Source: DATGIQ01 sp035295665 (GTDB taxonomy: Bacteria > Planctomycetota > Planctomycetia > Gemmatales > Gemmataceae). From it: a stretch of DNA of 11,579 bases. The stretch lies in the NCBI GenBank assembly GCA_035295665.1, contig DATGIQ010000700.1:1-11579 (forward strand), read 5' to 3'. This document shows, piece after piece, positions 6,771 through 11,579 of the stretch. Position numbers and translations under genes: made by a program. Below the pieces are notes generated by a model. That model had not been told where the DNA came from. It worked only from the letters and a program-made list of their open reading frames with translations, and searched no databases. Position 1 is the first letter of the stretch. The number at the start of each line of letters is the position of its first letter.

Positions 6771-6814
6771 CGGTGTCTGGAACTCTCCAATCACAGTTCC
6801 AGACGCCGTTTTTT
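6771..6814 (+). terminator. Strong intrinsic (rho-independent) terminator
   Basis: CGGTGTCTGGAACT (6771-6784) pairs with AGTTCCAGACGCCG (6795-6808), 14 bp with one G-U pair, around a 10-nt loop, and six T follow at once (6809-6814). Three A before the stem can extend pairing into the T-run. It ends transcription coming from the AAA ATPase or the small ORF and isolates the selenoprotein unit downstream. Confidence 0.9.
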
Positions 6815-6832
6815 CGTGTGTTCTGATACACG
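6815..6832 (+). repeat. Short hairpin after the terminator
   Basis: CGTGTGT-TCTG-ATACACG forms a 7-bp stem with one G-U pair and a 4-nt loop, directly after the terminator T-run. No function can be assigned; it may be chance or part of the control region of the gene at 7063. Confidence 0.4.
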
Positions 6833-6854
6833 GTCCCGTTCATGCTGTCCGCTG

Positions 6855-6913
6855 AGCGGCGGTTCGCAGAGCCGCGCGGGGCACATCCCCACGCGGTTCT
6901 GCGCACCGCCGCT
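6855..6913. promoter_or_regulatory. Large inverted repeat made of two tandem dyads, candidate enhancer (UAS)
   Basis: Bases 6855-6881 pair with 6887-6913: 27 positions with two mismatches and one G-U, around a CACAT loop. Each arm is itself a 17-bp dyad: GCGGTTC-GCA-GAGCCGC (6859-6875) and GCGGTTC-TGC-GCACCGC (6893-6909), each with one mismatch. The dyads share GCGGTTC and CCGC as direct repeats, with centres 34 bp apart (about three helical turns). They lie about 119 and 153 bp upstream of the start predicted for the sigma-54-like promoter at 6994. That is the normal place and spacing for paired binding sites of a sigma-54 activator. It could instead be an extragenic palindromic repeat or a structured RNA; no T-run follows. 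Confidence 0.5.
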
Positions 6914-6993
6914 AAACAAGAACGACGCCTTCAGCCGGACCGTATCGCCTTCGCTCTCGCTATGGATGAGCTTCGGTCACGAAATCCCTGCAT

Positions 6994-7010
6994 TTGGCAT
7001 GCCTCCTGCA
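6994..7010 (+). promoter_or_regulatory. Candidate sigma-54 (-24/-12) promoter of the selenoprotein gene
   Basis: TTGGCATGCCTCCTGCA aligns with the consensus YTGGCACG-N4-TTGCW with two differences (C to T at 7000, T to C at 7006). The near-invariant GG (6996-6997) and GC (7008-7009) are present with exactly 10 bases between them. Transcription would start near 7021, leaving a leader of about 42 nt before the ATG at 7063. A sigma-70 reading of the same place (TTGGCA, 15 bp, TATGCT at 7015-7020) is possible but has short spacing. Confidence 0.5.
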
Positions 7011-7048
7011 CATCTATGCTTGTAGGATTTGTAACCCCATGTCCAAAA

Positions 7049-7055
7049 AAGGAGG
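7049..7055 (+). promoter_or_regulatory. Ideal Shine-Dalgarno site of the selenoprotein gene
   Basis: AAGGAGG stands 7 nt before the ATG at 7063 and is preceded by four more A. It is the best ribosome-binding site in the window and shows that translation really starts ahead of the in-frame TGA at 7096. Confidence 0.85.
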
Positions 7056-7062
7056 ACGCACA

Positions 7063-7311
7063 ATGAAAAAGGTAACCATTCGGCAGTGCCCTGTCTGAGG
7101 GACTATCCGGCAGCACGCCGCCAGTCTGGCGGCCGCTTTGCGAAAGGAGCCGGGCGTTACGGTGGAGCTCGTCAACGGAAACCGTGGCGAACTCACTGTG
7201 TCGGTAGATGGGCGGGAGATAGCGCGGAAGCAAGGAGACTCACTACCTGCTATCGACCAGATCATGGCCGCGGTAAGGGGAATGGCTCCCGTTGGTACGG
7301 GGACTCGATGA
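7063..7311 (+). CDS. Probable selenoprotein, SelW-like (Rdx family), with UGA-encoded selenocysteine
   Basis: An 82-residue frame from ATG 7063 to TGA 7309-7311, with one internal TGA at 7096-7098 (codon 12). With selenocysteine there, the N-terminus reads MKKVTIRQCPVUGTIRQ, giving the C-x-x-U motif of the SelW/SelT/SelH (Rdx) thioredoxin-like fold at C9-U12; the G after U is also present in animal SelW (CGAUG). The rest keeps family features: a helix AASLAAALRK (19-28), the strand VTVELV (32-37), then RGELTVSVDGREIARKQGDS (41-60), which matches the G-x-F-x-V-x-x-dG-x-x-I-x-x-K-x-x-G block, and a final helix IDQIMAAV. Length fits Rdx proteins (about 75-95). Rdx proteins are presumed thiol/selenol redox proteins. 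A SECIS-like hairpin follows the TGA, an ideal Shine-Dalgarno precedes the ATG, and a sigma-54-like promoter lies upstream. Automatic calling would give an 11-codon ORF or nothing. The alternative is a Cys-type gene broken by one TGC/TGT to TGA change. Confidence 0.8.
7107..7153 (+). promoter_or_regulatory. Bacterial SECIS-like hairpin
   Basis: The apical stem GCCGCCA (7117-7123) pairs perfectly with UGGCGGC (7127-7133) around a GUC loop. Below it, across a small AC/C internal loop, AGC (7112-7114) pairs with GCU (7135-7137), and CCGGC (7107-7111) can pair with GCCGG (7149-7153). The loop starts 25 nt after the UGA at 7096-7098, within the range accepted for bacterial SECIS elements, and begins with G followed by U, as in the E. 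coli fdhF element where G23 and U24 contact SelB. It lies inside the reading frame, as bacterial SECIS elements do. Confidence 0.75.
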
Positions 7312-7326
7312 CCGAGTAAGGAAAGA

Positions 7327-7357
7327 CTTGGGAAGGCCGCCCAGCTCCCTTCCCAAG
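7327..7357. terminator. Terminator hairpin between the convergent selenoprotein and ligA genes
   Basis: CTTGGGAAGG (7327-7336) and CCTTCCCAAG (7348-7357) form a perfect 10-bp stem with an 11-nt loop. It lies 16 bp after the selenoprotein stop and 20 bp after the ligA stop. On the minus strand it is followed by TCTTTCC, a poor U-run, so it probably serves ligA best; on the plus strand no T-run follows. Confidence 0.65.
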
Positions 7358-7376
7358 CTTCGTGCAGCTCTGGCTT

Positions 7377-9389
7377 CTATCTTCTTCCGATCAACGTCTC
7401 GAATTCTTCCTCACTCAACACCGGCACGCCGAGCTGCTTCGCTTTATCCAGCTTGCTGCCGGCTTTTTCGCCGGCGACGACGAAATCGGTCTTTTTGGAT
7501 ACGCTTCCCGTGGCTTTGCCGCCAAGCTGCTTGATCAGCGCTTCGATTTCTTCCCGACCGTAGCGCAAGAGCGTGCCGGTGACCACAAATACCTTGCCGG
7601 CCAGGCGCTGGCTGTCCGTGGCAGCCGGTGCTGGATGCCTTTCTTCGGTCAGCGTGAGGCCCAGGCTGCGCAGCTCCTCGATCGTCTTGCGGCCAGCCTC
7701 GCTCTGGAAAAAGCGGTGAATGCTCTCGGCACGTTCCTGGGCGATCCCCTCGACCTGGGCCAGCCGTTCTACTGATGCATGTATCAGGTCATCGATGTTG
7801 CCGAACTCGGCTGCCAACAGCTCGGCCACGTGGTCGCCGACGTGGCGAATCCCCAGGCCGGTGAGCACCCGACATAAGCCACGCTCCTTGCTGGCTTCAA
7901 TTTCGGCCAGCAAGTTCTGGGCGGACTTCTTCCCCATGCGCTCCAGCTCGATCAACGGTTCCAGCGTCAGCCGATACAGGTCCGGGATCGAGCGCACCAG
8001 CCCGGTGTCGACTAGCTGGTCGATCAGGGCCGTGCCCAGGCCTTCAATATCCATCGCCTTGCGATGGGCATAGAAGCGCAGCCGCTCTTTCAGCTGGGCC
8101 GGACACGCTGGTCCTGTGCAGCGGTAGTAGGCTGCACCCTCCTCGCGCTCCACCGGCGCACCACAGACCGGACACTGCGAGGGAAAATGAAAGATGTGCT
8201 CGGCACCCGTGCGGGCGCTCGGCTCGCTACGGATCACGTAGGGGATGATTTCGCCGGCCTTCTCGACCAGAACCCTGTCGCCGACACGGATGTCTTTGCG
8301 GGCAATCTCGTCGGCGTTGTGCAGGCTGGCCCGGCTGACGGTGGTGCCGGCGAGCTGCACCGGTTCCAGATGGGCCACCGGGGTCAGGATGCCCGTCTTG
8401 CCCACCTGCACTTCGATGCGGAGGAGCTTGGTCAGAGCCTGTTCCGCCTCGTATTTGAAGGCAACAACCCAACGGGGCGCTTTGCTGGTGGCCCCCAGCC
8501 GCCGCTGCTGATCGAAGTCGTTTACCTTGATGACCATGCCGTCGGTCTCGTACGGCAAATCGTGCCGCCGCTCCGCCCAGTCGTTGCAGCATTCGATGGC
8601 CTGGTCGATGGTTTCGCAAGCCCGGATGTGAGGGTTCACCGGGAAACCGTATTGCCGCAACAACTCCAGAGCCTGGAAGTGCGTCTGCACCCGTACGCCT
8701 TCCGTCGCACCGAGGGCATAGGTGAAGAGCCGAAGGTGCCGCTCTGCACACAGGCGTGGATCGAGCAATTTCAGCGAACCGGCCGCGGAATTGCGCGGAT
8801 TGGCGAACGGCTCTAGGCCCTTGGCCACACGTTCCTGGTTCAGGCGGGCCAGATCGGCGCGGGTCATGTACACCTCGCCGCGCACCTCGAAGAGTTGGGG
8901 CGGCGAATCGACCCGCAGCCGCAGAGGCAATTCGCGAATCGTTTTGAGATTGTGGGTGACGTCATCACCGCGCTCGCCGTCGCCCCGGGTCGCGCCGATG
9001 GTAAACAGGCCGGCCTCGTAGGCGAGCGAAATGGCCACGCCATCGATCTTCAACTCCACAACATACGTGACGGTCTCGCCCGGAAGCAGCTTGCGGACGC
9101 GGCGATCGAATTCACGCAGCTCCAGGGCATTGTAGGTGTTGTCGATGGACAGCATCGCCTGCCGATGCTTCACGGTCACGAAGCCTTCGATCGGCTGGCC
9201 ACCGACGCGCCGTGTCGGGCTGTCCGGAGTGATCAGCTCCGGATGGGCTTCCTCCAGCTTCTCCAGCTCCTTGACGAGCCGATCGTATTCCCGGTCCGAA
9301 ATCTCGGGCTGGGCTTCCACGTAATATCTGTAGTTGTGGTGATGGAGCAGATCCCGGAGTTCCTTGGCCCTTTGTGCGATTGGGAGCAT
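7377..9389 (-). CDS. ligA: NAD-dependent DNA ligase
   Basis: Seals nicks in DNA using NAD, essential for Okazaki fragment joining and repair. The 670-residue reading has the usual length and full architecture: domain Ia (NYRYYVEAQPEISDREYDRL near 19-38) for NAD binding, the adenylation domain with KIDG and lysine 114, RGDGERGDDVT (135-145), EVRGEVYM and FANPRNSAAGSLK, the OB fold (VGKTGILTPVAHLEPV), a four-cysteine zinc finger (Cys 406, 409, 424, 429), helix-hairpin-helix repeats, and a C-terminal BRCT domain (about 594-670, GKVFVVTGTL). Start: the ATG at 9389 has GGAG 6 nt ahead (9396-9399) and leaves 19 bp to the upstream gene; a start at 9428 would overlap that gene and lacks a good site. 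No key residue is missing. It follows ndk, the Uma2 gene and the small membrane gene on the same strand. Confidence 0.97.
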   Translation of the reverse strand: MLPIAQRAKELRDLLHHHNYRYYVEAQPEISDREYDRLVKELEKLEEAHPELITPDSPTRRVGGQPIEGFVTVKHRQAMLSIDNTYNALELREFDRRVRKLLPGETVTYVVELKIDGVAISLAYEAGLFTIGATRGDGERGDDVTHNLKTIRELPLRLRVDSPPQLFEVRGEVYMTRADLARLNQERVAKGLEPFANPRNSAAGSLKLLDPRLCAERHLRLFTYALGATEGVRVQTHFQALELLRQYGFPVNPHIRACETIDQAIECCNDWAERRHDLPYETDGMVIKVNDFDQQRRLGATSKAPRWVVAFKYEAEQALTKLLRIEVQVGKTGILTPVAHLEPVQLAGTTVSRASLHNADEIARKDIRVGDRVLVEKAGEIIPYVIRSEPSARTGAEHIFHFPSQCPVCGAPVEREEGAAYYRCTGPACPAQLKERLRFYAHRKAMDIEGLGTALIDQLVDTGLVRSIPDLYRLTLEPLIELERMGKKSAQNLLAEIEASKERGLCRVLTGLGIRHVGDHVAELLAAEFGNIDDLIHASVERLAQVEGIAQERAESIHRFFQSEAGRKTIEELRSLGLTLTEERHPAPAATDSQRLAGKVFVVTGTLLRYGREEIEALIKQLGGKATGSVSKKTDFVVAGEKAGSKLDKAKQLGVPVLSEEEFETLIGRR

Positions 9390-9408
9390 CGGTGTCTCCG
9401 CCAGACGG

Positions 9409-9723
9409 TCAGTCAGAGGTAGGGACATCTTCTGACGGAGGAATTGTCGCTGCCGCCCGTTCTTTTTGCAAGGTCCGCAGTCGATCCAGGCCCATGCTCA
9501 GGATGGCGAAGCCAGCCATGACAGCGAGCTCGTAGAGAATCCATTTCCAGCCATCCGTGTTCAGCATCTCACGAAAAGGCGAAGGCGGGACCGGCTGTCC
9601 GGCCTCGGCCGCCTTTTGCTCCAGCACCGGCACGACACCGTAGGCCAGGCAAGTAAGTACGAAGAACAGGCTGGCGATCAGAAGGAGCAGATAAAATGGA
9701 TTACGGGGTTCAGCTGGACGCAT
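9409..9723 (-). CDS. Small two-helix membrane protein of unknown function
   Basis: A 104-residue protein with two hydrophobic segments, about 10-31 (FYLLLLIASLFFVLTCLAYG) and 60-79 (WILYELAVMAGFAILSMGLD), joined by a Pro/Glu-containing loop of about 28 residues, and a charged C-terminus (RLRTLQKERA). I recognise no family. The ATG at 9723 is preferred because it precedes the first helix directly and overlaps the upstream Uma2 gene by only 14 bp; a start at 9777 would overlap it by 68 bp. It ends 19 bp before ligA, so the two are probably cotranscribed, and a housekeeping role linked to LigA is not implied by that alone. Confidence 0.7.
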   Translation of the reverse strand: MRPAEPRNPFYLLLLIASLFFVLTCLAYGVVPVLEQKAAEAGQPVPPSPFREMLNTDGWKWILYELAVMAGFAILSMGLDRLRTLQKERAAATIPPSEDVPTSD

Positions 9724-10300
9724 GGTTCGTTGGTTCCGCAGGAATTGCTTCAAAGACTTCGGCAACCCGGCACGCAAATCCGGGGATGACCCCTTCGCCG
9801 CTGAGCTCGTTCCCAGGGGTCAGTAAGGAGACTGTGTGGTTTGGTCGGAAGACAAGCACTGTACGACTCTGAGGGAAGACTACCCAGACCAGGCGCACGC
9901 CGGCCTGCAAGTAATCCAGAATCTTCTGCATGAGATCTGCGGCCCAGTTGCTCGGCGAGACCACCTCCAAAACCAAGTCCGGCGCGATCCGCACGTGCCC
10001 ATCGGGCGGCTCATCATTGGGCAGTCGGCCAAGGCGGATAAAGGATGCATCGGGGAAAACCACACGCTTGGGCTCCGTGGCGAAGCATTGGTAGCCACAA
10101 TCCGAGCCAAAAACTAGACCCAGTCGCTTTGGCCGAGTAAACTCGCCTAGCAAGCACACAACGGTCATGGCGATCAGGCTAGCTTTTGCACCGATCGATT
10201 TCTCCACCAGCCGCCCCTTGAACAGTTCGTAACGGGGGCCGTCGCTCATGGCCAGCAAGTCTTCCGGCGTATACTCCTTGTCCAAAACCACGGCAGACAT
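9710..10300 (-). CDS. Uma2-family (DUF820) protein, putative PD-(D/E)XK nuclease fold
   Basis: Uma2 proteins have a restriction-endonuclease-like fold and are found in large numbers in planctomycetes and cyanobacteria; their function is not settled. In the 196-residue reading the family pattern is YTPEDLLAMSDGPRYELFKG (10-29), FPDASFIRLGRL (82-93), APDLVLEVVSPSN (106-118) and KILDYLQAGVRLVWVVFP (126-143). D84, D108, E112 and K126 are the likely metal-site and catalytic-motif residues. The start at 10300 has GGGAG 7 nt ahead; an upstream GTG at 10318 is possible but would place this site inside the gene. The gene lies 78 bp after ndk and overlaps the next small gene by 14 bp. Confidence 0.88.
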   Translation of the reverse strand: MSAVVLDKEYTPEDLLAMSDGPRYELFKGRLVEKSIGAKASLIAMTVVCLLGEFTRPKRLGLVFGSDCGYQCFATEPKRVVFPDASFIRLGRLPNDEPPDGHVRIAPDLVLEVVSPSNWAADLMQKILDYLQAGVRLVWVVFPQSRTVLVFRPNHTVSLLTPGNELSGEGVIPGFACRVAEVFEAIPAEPTNHASS

Positions 10301-10344
10301 GGAAGATCTCCCTTTCACCTCAGCAGAACCGCTGCTTCGCTGGA

Positions 10345-10350
10345 ATTATA
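10345..10350 (-). promoter_or_regulatory. Possible -10 element (TATAAT) for the Uma2 gene
   Basis: A perfect TATAAT reads on the minus strand 45-50 bp upstream of the Uma2 start, in the 78-bp gap after ndk. The best -35 at normal spacing is only TTCGGG. It could give the Uma2 gene its own start of transcription independent of ndk. Confidence 0.3.
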
Positions 10351-10378
10351 CCCGGGAGCGTGAACACCCCGAATTCCT

Positions 10379-10837
10379 TTAACGACCCGTGACCCATTCC
10401 GAATCCGCTTGCCGGTACTTCACGAGTTCTTCGGGTCTGAACCAGATAGCAATTTCCGTGGCCGCAGTCTCGGGGCTGTCGCTGCCGTGGATCAAGTTAT
10501 TTTGGACATTAAGGGCGAAGTCGCCGCGGATGGTTGCCGGGGGAGCTTTGGTGCCGTCGGTGGGGCCCATCAAGGTGCGAACCACCGAGATGGCCTCAGG
10601 ACCTTCCCAAACCATGGCCACGGTCGGACCTGAAGTCACGAACTCGATCAGCGACACGTAAAATGGCTTTCCCTTGTGCACGGCGTAGTGTTTCTCGGCC
10701 AAGGTATCATTGGCCTGAACGAGCTTCATCGCAGCCAGGCGCAAGCCTTTCTGTTCCAGGCGCTGGATGATGGTACCCACCAGCCGGCGCTGGACACAAT
10801 CCGGTTTCAATAACACCACCGTCTGCTGCATGGGCAT
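10379..10837 (-). CDS. ndk: Nucleoside diphosphate kinase
   Basis: Transfers the terminal phosphate of ATP to other nucleoside diphosphates through a phosphohistidine, keeping (d)NTP pools balanced. The 152-residue reading has the whole family: VVLLKPDCVQRRLVG (7-21, with catalytic-site lysine 11), YAVHKGKPFY (51-60), GPTVAMVWEG (70-79), LMGPTDGTKAPPATIRGDFA (89-108) and the active-site signature NLIHGSDSPETA (114-125) with histidine 117. The start at 10837 has GGAGG 6 nt ahead (10844-10848); starts at 10876 or 10831 are less well placed. It is the first gene of the minus-strand group that ends with ligA. A TACAAT at 10905-10910 on the minus strand could be its -10 box, without a visible -35. 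Confidence 0.96.
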   Translation of the reverse strand: MPMQQTVVLLKPDCVQRRLVGTIIQRLEQKGLRLAAMKLVQANDTLAEKHYAVHKGKPFYVSLIEFVTSGPTVAMVWEGPEAISVVRTLMGPTDGTKAPPATIRGDFALNVQNNLIHGSDSPETAATEIAIWFRPEELVKYRQADSEWVTGR

Positions 10838-10975
10838 GGGTATCCTCCCAAGAGTGTCTGGAATGGAGTGAACCAACGACCGTCCCCGTTCGCTCCTCCC
10901 CCATATTGTAACAAGTAGGCGAGGTACACCGCTCCGAAGGCCCGGAGGAACTGTTCAGCCATTGTTCAGAAATGA

Positions 10976-11579
10976 GTGCGTCGGCAGATGGGCACGAGGA
11001 GCCGTCAACGTATCGTGAAGGAAGTGCAGCACCGGCCGACCTTAGCGGAGAACAGATTGCTTGAGCAGGAGGCAATCCACCAAAGCGCTCGGAAGGCCAA
11101 CCCGCGCCACCCCGATTTTCGCCAGGCCCTTTGCAACAATCGAGCAATGCTCACCGAGACGTTGCTTGGCTTGGGCGATCATGCCGCCGCGGCGGACACC
11201 GCCGCCCAACGGATCCAGGCGGCTACCGACCCGGCGAACGATGTGTACAACGCCGCTTGTTTCCTGTCCCGCTGCGCCCCATTGGCCAAACAGGATCCCT
11301 AGTTGCCCGAAGCCGAGCGCAGCCGCTTGGCTCAGACTTACGCTCACCGTGCCGTGGCAACCCTACAGCAAGCCATGCAGAACGGTTACAAGAACGTGGA
11401 CCACATGAAAAAGGATCCCGACCTCGATCCACTGCGGCCTCGGGATGACTTTCAAATCTTGGTGGATGGTCTGAGCGGGGGGGACCATTCTCCTGAATAC
11501 TGGCAACCGAGCGTGCCAAACAGATTACTGGTCCGCTGCATGCCAAGCCAGGCGCGCAGGCCAGCGGACCGCCGGCACG
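10976..11579 (+). pseudogene. C-terminal remnant of a planctomycete TPR (kinase-associated type) protein, broken by TAG
   Basis: One reading frame runs from 10976 to the window end, interrupted by a TAG at 11300-11302. Before it: ANPRHPDFRQALCNNRAMLT, ETLLGLGDHAAAADTA and DVYNAACFLSRCAPLAKQDP. After it: LPEAERSRLAQTYAHRAVAT, LQQAMQNGYKNVDHMKKDPD and LDPLRPRDDFQILVDGL. From memory, this is the usual C-terminal tail of long Gemmata-type Ser/Thr kinase or TPR proteins, where the position of the TAG is normally a lysine (DPKLPEA), so one AAG to TAG change would explain it. The N-terminal kinase domain and most TPR repeats are missing: a TGA stands just before the GTG at 10976. After about residue 160 the sequence no longer resembles the family and the frame stays open to the edge. 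Most likely a decaying fragment of a duplicated gene. Confidence 0.65.
11530..11570. repeat. Imperfect long-range inverted repeat near the right edge
   Basis: GGTCCGCTG (11530-11538) and CAGCGGACC (11562-11570) form a perfect 9-bp stem with a 23-nt loop, just past the recognisable end of the TPR remnant. It could be the terminator or part of a repeat continuing beyond the window; no T-run is seen. Confidence 0.4.

Noticed and set aside
6815..6913. A structured RNA or tRNA-Sec in the hairpin-rich region
   Set aside because: The pairing is two simple hairpins, without a cloverleaf, anticodon arm or CCA end; a paired activator site fits better.
7000..7020. A sigma-70 promoter (TTGGCA, then TATGCT) for the selenoprotein gene
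   Set aside because: The spacer is only 15 bp and the -10 matches at four positions; the sigma-54 reading of the same bases is stronger.
6931..7265. Minus-strand frames of 100 and 83 codons (6931-7233 and 7014-7265) covering the selenoprotein gene
   Set aside because: They are opposite-strand shadows with no ribosome site or recognisable domain; the plus-strand frame has an ideal Shine-Dalgarno, a family match and a SECIS-like hairpin.
8064..8816. A 250-codon plus-strand frame inside ligA
   Set aside because: Its protein has no coherent domain, and the opposite strand is plainly LigA with every motif intact; long antisense frames are common in GC-rich genes.
9409..9428. Overlap of ligA with the small membrane-protein gene from a ligA start at 9428
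   Set aside because: The ATG at 9389 has a proper Shine-Dalgarno, gives the usual LigA length and N-terminus, and removes the overlap.
10952..10969. Direct repeat TGTTCAG, 11 bp apart, upstream of the TPR remnant
   Set aside because: Only two 7-bp copies with no matching repeat at the other end of any element; too short to support an insertion or attachment site.

Overview
The window looks like chromosomal DNA of a planctomycete, probably from the Gemmata group. It is GC-rich, several proteins have the flavour of that group (a divergent sigma factor, a Uma2 protein, the tail of a planctomycete-type TPR/kinase protein), and Shine-Dalgarno sites vary from perfect to absent. The placement is inference; there is no rRNA or marker gene.

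Layout. Bases 1-5166 are read on the minus strand. From right to left they hold an exported acetamidase/formamidase-family protein, an MCE (MlaD-like) protein with an OmpA-like C-terminus, a divergent sigma-70-family factor, a sigma-54 activator lacking a sensor domain, a precorrin-2 dehydrogenase (siroheme synthesis), and perhaps the first codons of another gene running off the left edge into a perfect 17-bp hairpin. A 190-bp divergent region separates these from a plus-strand AAA ATPase (5357-6550). Bases 7377-10837 are again minus strand: ndk, a Uma2-family protein, a small two-helix membrane protein and the NAD-dependent DNA ligase LigA. The right end (10976-11579) holds the C-terminal remnant of a TPR protein, interrupted by an in-frame TAG.

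The main discovery is in the 826-bp gap between the AAA ATPase and ligA, which ordinary ORF calling leaves empty. At 7063-7311 there is an 82-residue reading frame behind an ideal Shine-Dalgarno site. It is interrupted only by a TGA at codon 12. Read through, it gives a SelW-like (Rdx family) protein with a C-P-V-U redox motif. A hairpin with a GUC loop starts 18 nt after the TGA and fits a bacterial SECIS element. The gene is therefore a probable selenoprotein. Upstream lie a close match to a sigma-54 -24/-12 promoter (6994-7010) and, 85-140 bp further upstream, two tandem 17-bp dyads 34 bp apart that together form a 26-bp-stem inverted repeat; this is the usual arrangement of an enhancer for a sigma-54 activator. 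A strong intrinsic terminator (6771-6814) isolates the unit from the ATPase side, and a hairpin at 7327-7357 separates it from ligA. A second, imperfect sigma-54-like site sits at the end of the ATPase gene, ahead of a possible 39-codon ORF that ends at the same terminator.

Whether the sigma-54 activator at 769-1851 controls these promoters cannot be told from the sequence.
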